A DNA stretch of 64,000 bases from Nautilus pompilius (taxonomy: Eukaryota; Mollusca; Cephalopoda; Nautilida; Nautilidae), in NCBI GenBank assembly GCA_018389105.1, contig JACATO010000049.1, positions 930,001-994,000 of the forward strand. Direction: 5' to 3'. The position numbers and the translations under genes were made by a program. Positions 37,501-49,870 of the stretch are shown one piece after another. Positions within the stretch are counted from its first letter, which is position 1. Every line of letters starts with the position of its first letter. The notes beneath the pieces are model-generated. The model was given only the letters and a program-made list of their open reading frames with translations. It was not told the DNA's origin and searched no databases.

Positions 37501-38805
37501 GACAAACAAATTGATTTCTGTTAAGAGTTTAATGGTTGAAAGACCAACTGAAACATTAAGTAGCTGGTCTTCTTCTCAAGATAGCTGCCACCCAAAAAAT
37601 ACAGTTGCAACTGGTACAACCACCAAACCAATCCGAGCACTAACTAAGGAAGTTACCCTTCAACCTTAGAGACAACAGGATAGGTGTTTTGTCAATTATT
37701 TATCATTAAAACATCCTGCCACCAAACCAGCAAAAAAAGCTGAGTAATTTACACTACAGACTATTAGTGCCACACAATACTGGAGAAATCTTAAGATCTT
37801 CTAGGCTGAAAAAGGAACTTTGCCGGCATATTTCAAGACCGATTCTAACTTTTTTACCAACAGAAGAAAAAACAAATCATTTATGCATGAATTCTGAAGT
37901 TAATTTTTTTGAAAACAAGACAAAAGAATGTCTTTTAATTTATAACAATTTTACTGAAATAATTAAAATGCATTAATTCATTCTATATAATGTTGTACTT
38001 ACAATAAAGTCTAGTAATGTCCTTCCACAAACCTTATGAAGCCAAATTAAAAAAAAAAGAAAGTGGTAAAATATTAGAGAAAAATTGTTTTCTGAATTCA
38101 GCAAACTTTTCTGGAAATCAACTACACAAATTTTACCAAGAATCAGATGCTTTTGATTTACAAAAGTTAATTTTAACAATGTTTCAATTTAATCTTCAGA
38201 TATAAATCTATTCAAATTTAATATATTAGTCAATGTTTACCATCCATGCCAATCTAATTTAAAGAAATTATAAAGAGAAACACAAAATTATAAACTCACC
38301 ATGAAAGTGAAAAAAGAGTTTGTCCAGTTTCTGCTGTACGTATATTGTTCTGATTTAGCAAATCAACAGAGGGAACAAATATGCAGGCAGAATCCGGTGA
38401 GTCTGTATAAAACGGACTGTTAGCAATGGTCTGCATGATTTCTAAAAATTCCTTTGAGATAGGCTGTGAAATAGAAGAGCCACTGTCATCGATGTATCTC
38501 CTAAAGGGGTACACATAAACGCTGATCTTGGTTTCATCATTGTAGCCACAGTGATACACGTCTAGACACTGGTGGAAGGTGCACTGCTCGTCGCGTGACA
38601 CTGGTGAAGGACTGCCAGCTGGTATTTTTATTTCTTTGCTTTGGTCAGCATTATGAAATGTAAATTGGTAAGGTTTAGGTGGCTGAGCAGTCTGGGGCCA
38701 AAAGAGGAACACAGTGGCCAGCAAAGTGCTACAGAGGATGGTCAAGAAGAGGAGAAGAAAGATGGACCTGTATGAAGATGTCTTTACTCTTCCCTTGACT
38801 GGCAT
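28211..38805 (-). CDS. EXT2: EXT2, exostosin-2 heparan sulfate co-polymerase (complete, 10 coding exons)
   Basis: Exons on the minus strand are 38805-38300, 36485-36279, 34349-34157, 33437-33298, 33153-32931, 32397-32214, 31636-31573, 29732-29636, 29154-29011 and 28561-28211. All borders are GT/AG and phases agree, giving 702 aa (human 718). EXT2 is a Golgi type II membrane protein that pairs with EXT1 to polymerise the GlcA-GlcNAc backbone of heparan sulfate. Visible parts are a short basic cytosolic tail, a membrane anchor at residues 15-36, the exostosin (GT47) domain from about 80 to 370, and the GT64 domain from about 435 to 690. The GT64 domain has the metal-binding DDD at 522-524, CED at 610-612, a conserved sequon NVT at 621-623 and the KFKCPEC segment. 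Similarity to human EXT2 is strong along the whole length, including the C-terminal RADPVLYKD and IGSL end. It is distinguished from EXT1 by these EXT2-type C-terminal features. Confidence 0.98.
28725..28751 (-). CDS. EXT2: Candidate EXT2 27-nt in-frame microexon
   Basis: Between exons 9 and 10, a 27-base segment has an acceptor GGTTCCAG| and a strong donor AAG|GTGAGC, is phase 0 at both ends and encodes ALWMTHYDK without a stop. A pyrimidine-rich CCTTGCTTTATAG precedes it. Inclusion would insert nine residues between K586 and Y587 of the GT64 domain. An alternative acceptor seven bases upstream (TTTATAG|) gives a 34-nt frame-shifting exon instead. Whether it is spliced in is not shown by sequence alone. 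Confidence 0.5.
29011..29154 (-). CDS. EXT2: EXT2 coding exon 9
   Basis: The acceptor is TGCTCAG|GTGTGG and the donor CACAAG|GTGAGC, with phase 0 at both ends. The exon encodes [20 protein letters not shown] ... WKYESEWTN and [11 protein letters not shown]. Confidence 0.97.
29636..29732 (-). CDS. EXT2: EXT2 coding exon 8 (DDD motif)
   Basis: The acceptor is TTACAG|GTTCTT and the donor TACCAG|GTGAGT. The exon encodes [18 protein letters not shown] followed by [13 protein letters not shown]. It carries the GT64 metal-coordinating Asp triplet. Confidence 0.97.
31573..31636 (-). CDS. EXT2: EXT2 coding exon 7 (64 nt)
   Basis: This short exon has acceptor TTTCAG|ATTGGC and donor CAACAG|GTAATT. 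It encodes [22 protein letters not shown], split at both ends and homologous to human WPKIRVPLKVV..NKLSNR. Confidence 0.96.
32214..32397 (-). CDS. EXT2: EXT2 coding exon 6
   Basis: The acceptor is CTCCCTAG|CATGGA. The exon encodes [16 protein letters not shown], then the GT64 start [17 protein letters not shown] and [11 protein letters not shown]. The donor is CTCAAA|GTAAGT. Confidence 0.97.
32931..33153 (-). CDS. EXT2: EXT2 coding exon 5
   Basis: The acceptor is ATCAAG|AGCTGC. The exon encodes [12 protein letters not shown] ... [15 protein letters not shown] and [17 protein letters not shown], linking the two glycosyltransferase domains. The donor is CCATTG|GTAATA in phase 0. Confidence 0.96.
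33298..33437 (-). CDS. EXT2: EXT2 coding exon 4
   Basis: The acceptor is TTTGAAG|AATGCA. The exon encodes [19 protein letters not shown] ... [12 protein letters not shown] ... FSEVLDWK, the end of the GT47 domain with its nucleotide-sugar-binding-type RGARLGQ motif. The donor is AAAAA|GTAAGT. Confidence 0.97.
34157..34349 (-). CDS. EXT2: EXT2 coding exon 3 (tandem acceptor)
   Basis: The exon encodes [18 protein letters not shown] ... [15 protein letters not shown]. The acceptor is a CAGCAG tandem site: use of the first AG gives the exon as listed, while the second AG shortens it by three bases (start 34346), removing one Ser. The donor is CTACAG|GTTTGT. Confidence 0.96.
36279..36485 (-). CDS. 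EXT2: EXT2 coding exon 2
   Basis: The acceptor TTTGCCAG|GTGG completes a split Trp codon. The exon encodes [24 protein letters not shown] and [10 protein letters not shown], the most conserved part of the exostosin domain. The donor is TACAG|GTAAAA. Confidence 0.97.
36486..38299. other. EXT2 intron between coding exons 1 and 2
   Basis: This 1.8-kb AT-rich intron has only short chance frames (for example 37767-37976) and no transposon or RNA gene recognised. Confidence 0.7.
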
Positions 38806-38842
38806 GGTGCCAGCAGCTATCTCAACGCAGTCAAGTGGTCAC
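38300..38842 (-). CDS. EXT2: EXT2 first coding exon with 37-nt 5'UTR
   Basis: The ATG at 38803-38805 opens a signal-anchor protein. An acceptor TTTGTTCAG|GTGACC places the exon's 5' edge at 38842, so an untranslated first exon must lie further upstream. The exon encodes residues 1-168: tail, membrane anchor, stem and the start of the GT47 domain ([20 protein letters not shown]). The donor is TTTCATG|GTGAGT. Confidence 0.96.
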
Positions 38843-39119
38843 CTGAACAAACAACAAAACCATCATCGATTTCTGTTTCCACAACAAATCATCAAATAAA
38901 ATTGACAGACAGGTTAACTGCTTAAATAAACAAGCCGGAACTTTATTTCTCACATCTATGCATAAAACATTTTATCATCAGTGTCATTTCTTACCAATGG
39001 ATTGAAGGATATTTCAGGAAAATATATACAAAGTTTCATAAAGCAAATGCAATTCATAAATAAAATGACTGACCAAGAATAATTTATTAGACCACATCAC
39101 TTTATTATTATTTTTTTTT

Positions 39120-39640
39120 ACATAGTTCCTTTTTTGCAACTTGTACTCCAAGTCACAAGTTTTTTGAAATCACCCTCCTCTTTGATTTATTGCAAAAATG
39201 CAGTCTGTTGGATGTTTCCAATGCATGTTCTGTCTTTTACTTTCCAAGTTGAAATGATGCACCCATATTTCAATGATGCTGACAATATAGGAAAGAAATT
39301 CACCACCTTCATTCTGATAATGTTGAAAGAGCTAGGTGCCCACAAATTTTCTTTAAGGATGTCTGTCAGTTATGTTGGAACTCAACAAGCAGATTTTCCA
39401 AAACTTCAGGTGTTCATGGATAATTGCATGGATACTACTGGCACTTATGCCAGATGCATTAAAAAGTTCATCAATACTCACTTGTCGGTTATTGTGGAGA
39501 GCTGCGCCCACCTTGCCAAGGTTTATCAACTTCTGATCTTTAGTCATTTTTAAACCTGCCCAACCACTCATGCACTTTTCTTGGCACCATACAAGTCTCC
39601 CTATACTGTGCAAACATTCTCCCATGAATTTCAGTTGACA
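39120..39640 (-). pseudogene. mariner-like transposase relic
   Basis: Minus-strand reading gives a helix-turn-helix block NNRQVSIDELFNASGIS followed by SIHAIIHEHLKFWKIC (about 39380-39500). After a stop and frame change comes an EGGEFLSYIV...IWVHHFNLESKRQ block and a WKHP motif (about 39200-39290), matching the first-Asp region of mariner/SETMAR-type transposases with the catalytic Asp lost. It is truncated, lacks the C-terminal half and has no terminal repeats that I could see. Confidence 0.65.
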
Positions 39641-42600
39641 GAAAATGAATTACAGATCACTGGTCTTTTCTGGTGCACATTGCCAACACCTGGCCATGTT
39701 GCTTTCTTGCTCATTGGCACCACAAGAGCACACACATGAACGAGAGGGCGCAGCATTCAAGTACTTTATCAATGTAGTTTGGTGGCACAGTGTTTTCCAC
39801 TTAGCAAAAAAGCAGTGATGTAAATATTGAATTTATTTTCTGAAATACCCTCGAATTTCAAGAATAAATTAAAAAAAATTTAAATTAAGAATGGTTTGCC
39901 AATATTTTTATAAATTATTAGGAAAAGCTGACAATATGTAGGCTCAAATAATGTTTACTCTAAAATAACTATACATCCCCCCTGCGATATTTTATGTAGT
40001 AAACTCTAATAAAATAAACTTTAAGCATTGTATTTTAGCAGTACAATATTATTTATGCTCTTCTGGCATTCATTTCACATTATCTTTATACCTTGTGCAG
40101 CCCACAATAATGTTTCATGGTGGTTGAAATCTCATATTCATACATTTCTTTATCTTTCCACAGCTATCATCATAATAAAACCTAAAACAAATATGTTTAT
40201 AGCTTTATGTAGTACATTTTCTAAGTACTACTCATTTTTCCTCTTAATTATTTTCTTCTTAATAAAATCTTGTTCTATCCCTTACTTTTTTCTTACTATT
40301 CATTTTATTAATTCAAAAAACCCTGAAGATTGGAGTATTCTACTGAACATGTACAGTGATATTACCATTCAAATATAAAAAAAGTTTAAACATTTTTTCA
40401 AGTTTCAAATATCTCAGTTTATAACAGTAAAAGAGAAAGTTAATTAATTTAAATATTAATAATTGGATATTGTTAAATTAATTCATAATGAAATTTGTAT
40501 ATTTCATTTGAAAGGTAAGGTAATAATTTTTTTTATTTTTTTAAAATACAATCTAAATAATGATCTTCCTAATCTATTATTTTTAAAAACCCTGAAAATT
40601 ATTAAAGTGTGGGCCAGATTGCAAAGCAGGGTTTTAAATGCTAATGAAACCAGTGGACACTACCCAAATAAACCAGAACTAAAAGATCTTAAACCCTTAA
40701 GAAAATGAATATATAAATGTGTGTACAGAGGTGACTGATCTAAATAATTTCAAACAGATTTGAGAATGTTTCATAGTTAGTTGCCTTATACAGAACAGTA
40801 GGAATGCCAGCCTAAAAGAAATAAAAATCTAAACAGACATGTAGTTATTAATTTTCATCGAAAAACATAACTAGAATGTTACTTTTACTACCTCAGTGAT
40901 TGATGTGTGGCAGTAGTCTTGGTTGTTCACAATAGCTTTTTATCTGCATCTTGGTCAAAACAGATTTTATTGAAATTTTGACTAGAAGCATCAATGAGGA
41001 CAAAAGACTTGATTTTTTTCTAACTAATTCAAAGATCCTTCCTTTATGTGCATTACTGTCATGACTTTGGGTAGCAGTTTGTATTTCAAACTACCTCTGG
41101 TGCTTTCAGTTGTAAGATCAAATGCCAAGATCTATTTTCTCCTCCTATAGAATATCATATCAGATTATCAGTTTGAAAGTTCACAAATCCTGACTATAGT
41201 TCAACCATTGCAACATGGCTTTCAAGATCATCAGCAATCTGCTATAGGAGGATAGAAACCTTGAGACAAAATACTCCACAAAAAATGTTAATGTCTATCT
41301 CAGAGTAAGGTCAGTAACTTCAGCATTTTCAAGCAGTTCTTATTCCTAGGGAACATTTTTTTAATATGTATCTACACGCACTGCTGTAAAAATTTCTTAT
41401 ATCACTGCAGAACCCTGTAGAGCTTCAGAGCTAAGTTCCCAGCATCGCTTTCCTCTTTCATGTACTATTTTGTTTTAACATCCAGTCACAAAATCACTCC
41501 TATCTCTTTGGTTTCTCCTTTCAAAACCAACTTTAAATATACCTGAAGCATCTGATACAACTATAGGCTTTAAGATCTTCCAGATTAGATAATACTCTCC
41601 ATGCATTCTCCTCATCCTATGTATTCCAGGTGCTTCCAGTTGTAGAGCTTAGTTCATCTCAATGGAAATGAACAGAGTTATAACAATATAAATTTTTTCC
41701 TGGATTTATACAAATCCATTTTAATCATTTGTACCCTGGTACCACCATCTTTCACACTTATTTCTGTAAAGAAGCAGAATTTGAAGGAAGAAATTTCCAT
41801 CCTGTTGTAGATTTGTTAAAATGTTTGTAGGCCATGTTGTCATCTTGAAGTAATAAAAAGTAAAAGTAACATTCTCTACACATTTTTTCTATATTGCAAA
41901 GTAATATACAACATGGTGGTCACAACACTTCTGAATTGGCTATCAATCAATCTAATATTTAACATGTCAAGAATCACAAATAGTTGCTGAATGCTTAAAT
42001 TACTATGAACTTGGTGATGTCACCATTTCATTTCATATACATCAGATCATGTTATGCAAAGCTGTAAAACAAAGTTAAAACTTGAAGGGTATGATTAAAA
42101 TGACAAACTGAGAGTAAAAATCAGTATGGTTGGCATATATAAATGTTAAAAGCTGCCTGCAAGTTTGTCCCTCAAAAGAACTTTATAAAAATGGTCGTAT
42201 CCAGGCTGATCACATGAAGCAGCAGCAAAATTACAAGAGGGCTGTAGAAATTAAAGTATGGCAAAAAAAAAAAATATATATAGATATCATGTGGTTGTCT
42301 TAAATCCAGAAACCTCTCTATTATTTATTGTGTAGGGTAATCTCACAGAAAGGCACATTGGGATGGTGACAGACAGAAACTATTACAAACTCATTGATAC
42401 CATTTTTTTTTTTTTTTTTTTAGTCTTCTTGGTAACTGGGTTCTGGGACCAATGGTCAAAGTAATATTTAAATTCCATACTATGTTGCATCAGATCAGAA
42501 GGAACAGTATGCCAAAAAAAAAAAAAATGAAAAAAGGAAAAGTCCATCAATTTGAAGTTTGTAGCATCCACTGTAGTAGGCCTGCCAAGATTTTGGCACT

Positions 42601-45120
42601 ACAAGAAAAATAGCCAGTCAGCATGTTGTCCTTATCATTAGTTCAGGAAAGCTTCCACCAGGAAGTAGAGGAGGATATTAAACATCTTGACCTTTCCAAA
42701 CTCTAGTCCTGAAATTCTCTCAAGGTCTGCCTGGTGGAACATATGGCTGATTTCTCATGTCCCTGACTCTATCACATTTATAAATAAACCATGGTCTCTA
42801 AGGGTTCATTGGATTCTACATCAGAAAGCATGCCAAGATCACTGAGATAGTCACAAAGTTGCTGCAAATCATTCATGACTTCATAAATTTGATTACAAGA
42901 AAATCCCAATAGTTTCATCTAACTCATCAGCAAATATTTCTGCCATACAGTCTTTCTCAACAAAATTTTAAAACTAGGCACCTAAATACTCATGAAAATA
43001 CAATAGAATGGCATGAAAGCTTACTTGTGATCAATAAAAAGATTATCAATGGTTTTGAATAAATGATTGGTTTCTTAACTACAGTTCAGACTTATCCATA
43101 ATTAAAAGCTATTTGGCTTCAACTATAATCAAAACTTGTTTCTGAAGTGTTAAAAATTGATTTTTAAATTAAGCTACAAGTTTTACAAAGAAAGAGTTAA
43201 AAAAACTTATAATAAAAATTAATATAATAATATGAAAAATACTCATCATTTAATACAATTCTGCCATAATCAGTGACATTTTTTTTCAAATTTTATATTT
43301 ATAAAATAAGAATTCCATTTATTTTCTGATATGCAGTTTCCTCCTTATAATCATGATAGCAGTGTGTAGTGTTAGCTCAAATCCAACCACCCATCAAATA
43401 TCTAACACCGTTATGTAAGACAGTAAAATAAATTCTGAACATCTTGAAGAATGAGAAAAGATGGGAATTAAGATTAATTCTTAAATATTTTGATGCAATA
43501 AAATTCTGATTTTCAATTACGATGCAAAGCAGCTGACTCATCTCATAACATACACTGTTTATTTCCATGAACATTTAAGTGTCACAAAAAATTAGAACAT
43601 TTAGAAACACAAATAAAATGTTTAGTGAGACTGGAAGTTGTGTTTTTGAACAAGGACCATTAGGAAAAGACCAGGTTAATTGCGTGTCACAGAGGTTCTT
43701 TTAAGGAACATTAAAAACTGGTAAATTAATTAGTAAAAGCAGCAGCACTATGAAAAATCCAGAAAACTGAATACTACATAGCTGTGGAAGCAGCAGCATT
43801 TAAAGATAATGCAAGTAACTACAGTTGATTATGTAAAGTAAATGTAAATCTACCAAATAATTATTTTTGTAGGTACTTTTTGCACACAAAAAAAATCAAA
43901 CAATACAAGAAATTTCAACTAATGACATAAAACTTGAGTTTCAAAAATCAAAAAAAAAACAAGCAAAAAGGTAACCATAATAAAGTGGCATGTGGTACAT
44001 TACTAGAGAACAAAAGTACAAGTCAATTAAGAAATTTCCAAGCTAGATATTAGGGAGATGCAACATTCACATGGAATACTTTGCCAAACCAGAAAATGGA
44101 AGTAGTATGCATAAAACATAGGTAAAAATGGAGATGTGTATATGGCAAAAGAGGCTTAATATAGTTTTTAAATGTCATCCCCCCTAACTAGCTCCAGCTA
44201 AAGTTAAGTTCTGTGTGATGCTCACCGGTCATGGTGGCAAGGTTAGGGCTGCAATAAGCAGTACTACTTAACATATGAAAGTGAAAATATTCGCATTTCT
44301 CCTGATGAATTTGTTATGCATGAATAAATCAGGTTGACACCTACTTTAGGCATGCAAACACAGATTGTTGAAAACTTTCTGATTTACTTTTTCATGAAAA
44401 TTATCCTCAGCAACATACAGCAGCATGAAAAAGCCATAAACTTAGTTATTATATATTTTTTAAAAGTGTAGTTATATAAAAGCAACAAAAAGATTTAAGT
44501 TCTGTTTAAGGGTGCTTCCTGGAAATATTCCCTCTATTTGATCTGGATTCAAATAAATAACTTTAGTTTTATTCATGTAGATAATCCAATTTTTATGCAC
44601 CTGGTTACTATGGAAATAATATTGAGCAAAATATGTGCAAATTTTGGGCAATGATTAATCCAAAAAGCTAATCCATTTTCAAATTTTTTTTTCGATTGTA
44701 TTTATTGTTTCACATATTTTGTTAATCTCAACATCTTTTTATGGTGGTGAAAATGAACATTTTTTAAAAATTTGATATTTTATTCCCACAAACAAGCAAG
44801 TCCAATGATATTGCATTCTTTAAGATATAAAGACAGTAAACGCCAAATCTAAAGTGATTTAGATTAAGAATAAAGGTGCTAGGACTGCCACAAACTGAAG
44901 ACCACCCCCCCAAAAAAATTACCTTTACTACTAAATCACCATTAAAGCTACAAGTCATAATAAATCAAATAACCTCATAGTGATTTTTAAAGAATTGCAC
45001 CAAATAATTTCCTTTAATGCTGAATTTTGAGTGACTATTCAAGTCTATCAATAGCAGAAATGAAGATGTATTTTACCCAGTTTTTTCTCAGCAACTAAAG
45101 ACAGACTTACCAAGTACTAT

Positions 45121-45317
45121 TTAACTCTTTCCCTGCCAAGGTTTTTGATGTCATTTCCATTGACAGACGATTAAAAATTCCCCCAATATCATTTGCTAGT
45201 GCTTTAACTAATGATATCCGGTGCTAATGACCAGCTGTCTGATCTCCATCTTTGGCAATCAGTGGGATGTAATCACTGATTGGAGATCTCCGACTTTGGC
45301 AGAGAAAAAGTTTTTAA
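45121..45317. mobile_element. TTAA-flanked palindromic MITE (piggyBac-like)
   Basis: A 197-bp element runs from TTAA to TTAA. The ends CTCTTTCCCTGCCAAGG and, inverted, AACTTTTTCTCTGCCAAAG form imperfect terminal repeats. An internal palindrome AATCAGTG...CACTGATT is at 45257-45281. There is no coding capacity. TTAA targets are typical of piggyBac transposition. Confidence 0.75.
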
Positions 45318-45750
45318 GAAATAGACTTTGTGTAATGATAGATAAATAAATTAGGTATATTTTTTAATTAAAAAAATAATCTTATCAAAAGCTCACATTT
45401 TGACCAAGAAACCAGCCTCTTTAAGAGAAAACACCCTGAAAATCACTAAAATTTATTAAAAATTTTCTTTTTTCTTTGCCTTTAATTGAATCCCTATATA
45501 TGTACCTTATTAGGACCAAATATCCGTCATAAATATTGTAAGATTTCTTTTGCAAATGTTTCAACAGTTTTCCACCTAATTAAATATTCAAAGAATCTCT
45601 CTTATTTTACAAGCTAGACATAAGATTGGTACCAAAAATCAAGCTAAAAATGGTGAAACTTTTTTAAAAAATTTTTTTGTTGTTTCATGGCCCCTGAATG
45701 TAATGATTCAGATATGTGAAACATGGAGATTGCAGTAAGAAAGGTGACAT

Positions 45751-46136
45751 TCATGTTCAATGATGTGGAGTTATCTTGAGGTACCATCTGCAAAATGCTG
45801 GGATCGATGTCAGGATGGCAAATGCATAAGATGTCAGGTGAACAATATGAAGCATAGGTTCAATGCTGTATTGCGAGGCAGAATAGCCATACGCATTACT
45901 AAAGCACCAACAATATAATTAATTTTGAATTGTGCACAAATGTTCATGTTCAATGATGTGGAGTTATCTTGAGGTACCATCTGCAAAATGCTGGGATCGA
46001 TGTCAGGATGGCAAATGCATAAGATGTCAGGTGAACAATATGAAGCATAGGTTCAATGCTGTAGTGCGAGGCAGAACAACCATACACATTACTAAAGCAC
46101 CAACAATATAATTAATTTTGAATTGTGCACAAATGT
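45751..46136. repeat. 193-bp tandem duplication (two copies)
   Basis: The unit begins TCATGTTCAATGATGTGGAG and is repeated head to tail at 45751-45943 and 45944-46136 with only a handful of substitutions, so the duplication is recent. There is no coding or RNA signature. Confidence 0.96.
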
Positions 46137-48599
46137 TTTATCCTCAATAAGTTCACACCATTTATATCGCAATATCCATACAATATTTTAATCAATATAT
46201 TACTCATATTTTCTATAAATTGTCAAAAGATCAATCGTTAATATACTTCATTTTTTAATGATTCTTGTTATGATTTTGGACAAATTTCTTCTGATGACCT
46301 TGCACACTAAATATTTTGGTTACATCCAATGGCATAACTCCTATAAAAACAAGGGTAGGCATGTGCAGAGGCAGCTGATGGTTTGAGATAGGCCACACAA
46401 GTCCTATTCTGGAATACCAAAATATTTTTTCTACAATTTCTTACTGGAGAACATCCTCTTCAATGTGTTTTTTTTTATATTCAAGTCTAGCCAATAATGA
46501 AGCAATATTATGACGAACAGATAACAACATTTAACTAGTAAGCTAGTATTCAGAAAATAAATAATAAAAGATTAACGAGTGAAGAGAGAGTAAAAAGTGA
46601 AGTCATCAATTAACAAAGTAAAAGGTAATAGTAAAATGAGAACAACAATACAATGCACTTTCAGAGCATGAGTGGAGCTACAGAATATTGGCTTAGAGAC
46701 CCTAAATATAAAATTACATTTAGGTTACAATGTGGATGTAAAGTAAATACTAAGAGAACCAGGTTATTCATTTTTTTTTTTGGACATAACCTCTAACATA
46801 CTGTCATTTCAATAAGCATAAAAAATAGAATCTTCCTGGTATGAAATAATTAATAAGCTACTTTTCAAAAGGTAAAAAGCTTGGAGTACGGAACTACATA
46901 GAACAAAAATAAAGTATGAAGGCAACAGAGAAAACTAGTTAATAAAGATAAGGAAAATAGTTTATCATACAATTTATTTATTTGCATTTAATAAATGTTT
47001 GTTTTTTTTTAAAGTGAAAAGAAAAAACTGTGTGATGAAAGAAAGCTAAAAGGGCTGACTAGTGTAAAATAGCTGTTTTATTACTTCTAAAACAGGGGGC
47101 ATTCAGTGGTTACCTAAAATTTATCTTATTTTTATCTGTTTTTTTTTTTTTTTATTTTGGTTTAGGAAGTATACTTTTCCTGTAATACAACATGAGACCA
47201 TCCCTTTTTTATTTGTTTCTCTGCAGTAACAGCAGTGCGGGCTTCAACAAACAGTCTGAATACCTGTCTGTCCATCTGTTTTTCAATAAATAAACAGGAT
47301 TAATCCATCAGCCATTTTAATCAATGATCACCATTATTATCTAACTTTAATATACTCTCGCAAACCAATAATAAAATCATAAAAAGAATTTGCTGATTCC
47401 TACCATATCTAGCTGATTACTTTCCATTAAGTAAATAAATACAAGCAAAGCTTTCTCGTCCCTTACTCCTTCCCACAACAACAGTATGAACTGTAGTAAG
47501 ATTCCTAAACTACAAACGTTTTATCAATTTTCATTTATTGACAAATAATGAGTTTGAGGCAGATACCAGCAGCAAAAGTTTCTATGTATCTCCCTCTCTC
47601 TCAATGTACTAAAAAATACAATAAATGATGTTCTGGAATCCAACAAATACATGCAAACTGGTGTTAAAAAAAGGAGTTACAATATTTTACTAGAGTGCAT
47701 ATATATGTAAATAAATTATAAAAATAACAGGATCCATGCAAACGATAGTCTTATTAATCTACTAGAAAGTGAACTTAGCTGGGAATTCCAAGAAAATTCA
47801 CAGCAAAGTCAAACCTTTCTACCACTAACACAATCAGAGCTACTATTCTTTTAAGATGCTAGTATGCAAATGAAAAGCAACTCAATTTTTCTGTTATGCT
47901 ACACCACCCTAGAAAAGAATCTACAACCTCCCCTTCAGAAGGATCTAGTAAATGGTCATGTGACACCACACTTTCACAATTTAGCCTTTCAAAGGTGTTT
48001 TTCCGAGATCTCTTCCATTATTGTCATTGATTTTCATATATTGGATGTAATTGATTTCTTATGGATACTGAACATTAATTTTTTTTTTAGCATAAGTAAT
48101 TTACTAAATTTTCCGCCTATTCATATTACTTCCTAACAATAACATTTATCATCTCCCTTGTCCTGACAAAAAAAATTTTTTTACAGACTCGCTTGTTTTC
48201 AACTAAATCTGTTCATTTAAAAACTATGTATTCTCGTGTTGTTGTTTTTCAAGTTTCTATTCACAGAAAATTTAAGGAAATTTTCTCACAATGTACTCTT
48301 GCAAAAGTTGCAGTTTACCAGTGAGAAATGGAAGTTGATTACCCAGATCTTGGACATTACAAATGCATTAACAAGACAAACATCCAATGATAAAAAGCCT
48401 AATTAAAGATGTTCTTTCATGTCTTAAATGTTTCTGGAAAAATGTATTATTGTAAAACAATGCAGCATATGTAATTTATGCAATAAAAATCAAGTGAAAC
48501 TTGTCAATAAATATCTGCATAATATATAAACAGCAACTGCTTGTCACTGAAAAATGTATGCGCTCAGCAACAGAGATCGTACAATGATGCAGGTGGTGA

Positions 48600-49870
48600 T
48601 AATTTTGTAAAACAGGTGAGTATTGTTGGACAGATATCCAGTCGTAGTATAGCCCATGTAATAGTTCATCATCATCTGGACTTTAGTTTGTGCATGTTGG
48701 TTAACTAAGCAGCTCATATGTTAGGATCTGCTCACATGATTTTACACCCAAGATTTTCTTCATGGTATCATCATTACCAATGGAACCTAGAAACATCACT
48801 TTGAACCAGAAAGCAAATGCAAAACAGTGGAAACAATATCTCCACCATTCAACAAGTTCAAAAGGCCTTAAAAGATACTTTTGACCATATCCTGTGATTG
48901 TGAAAGATTTGTAGCCATTATGAATCAGAAAACACACCAAAAAGTGTGAACTACTGTAATCTTCTGCAGCCAAAATTAAAATTTTTATCATTATATAATC
49001 CTGACCTGGTACCTTCTGAGTTTCAGCTTTCCAGACCAATGAAGATTTTTAGGAGATAGTGATTAGCTGATAATACTACTAAATAGGCAGAGTACGAGTT
49101 TCTACCACAAAGTGAAAAAAACTGTATACTTGTCAGAAGTTTGGTTACCAGTGTCAAAAGTGTACTAGTGCCACAGAGCTGCAGAAGAATAAGGCCATTA
49201 TTAAGCTCCCAAATAGTAAGAAATAATATATGGAAAAGCAGCCAGAAGGCCATCCATAAGTTAAAAAATAGAAAATAACTACAGTTTGCAAAAGAGCATG
49301 TAAAAAAAAATGATGTTTTATAGACTGATGTAAATAAAAAAATACAATTATTCATCAGATGCCATAACTTAGGTCTGGAAGCAACTTAGATAACAGTGTG
49401 AAAAGAAGTGTGTACAGTAAGTACCCAGCCAACACTGATAATCAAAAAGCTGTTCTGGTTGTATGTCTTCAAAAGGAATTAGTAGAGTTTAGAACTGATA
49501 AAAAATTCATAGAAAGTAAAAGGTTGTCATCAGCAAGAAAACGTTTGAGTCAGAATTAATATTTGTAACAGAATGATTTCAATCAAATCTCAAACTATGT
49601 AATTTATCAAAAAAAAGAAGAAAAAAGTGAATGTTTGTAGTAGTAGTGTCTAAATCTAAACCCAGTTGAATACAGCTGTGGGAAGATATAAACCGAATAT
49701 CTGCATTAACGAGCCATTAACTACTAACATTGTCAAAAAATGTAAATCAATCTCTACTGAATAGTGCAGGAGGTTAGTTCTCTCTGTAATAGAATTCTTG
49801 AAAGGTGTCACTAATGCTAAGAGTGGTTGTGCTAAATATTAAAATAAGATTGTGAAACTGTGATTATCTG
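48600..49870 (+). pseudogene. Possible Tc1-like transposase relic
   Basis: Near 49760-49840 a plus-strand frame reads CRRLVLSVIEFLKGVTNAKS followed by GCAKY, matching the Tc1 C-terminal C.(K/R)LV.S...R...V..AKGG.(T/K)Y pattern. About 100 bases before it, a degenerate P-x-E-Y-S-C-G-K block could be the 'LNPIE-W' region. Upstream parts are too decayed to place, so the left limit is rough. The minus-strand frames at 48701-49039 and 49023-49355 are probably chance frames over it. Confidence 0.45.

Noticed and set aside
40028..40378. 116-codon hydrophobic plus-strand frame
   Set aside because: Phe/Ile/Leu-rich because the DNA is T-rich; typical of chance frames in AT-rich intron.
48701..49355. 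Two overlapping minus-strand frames of 110-112 codons
   Set aside because: Antisense to a probable Tc1-like relic, with no conserved motif.
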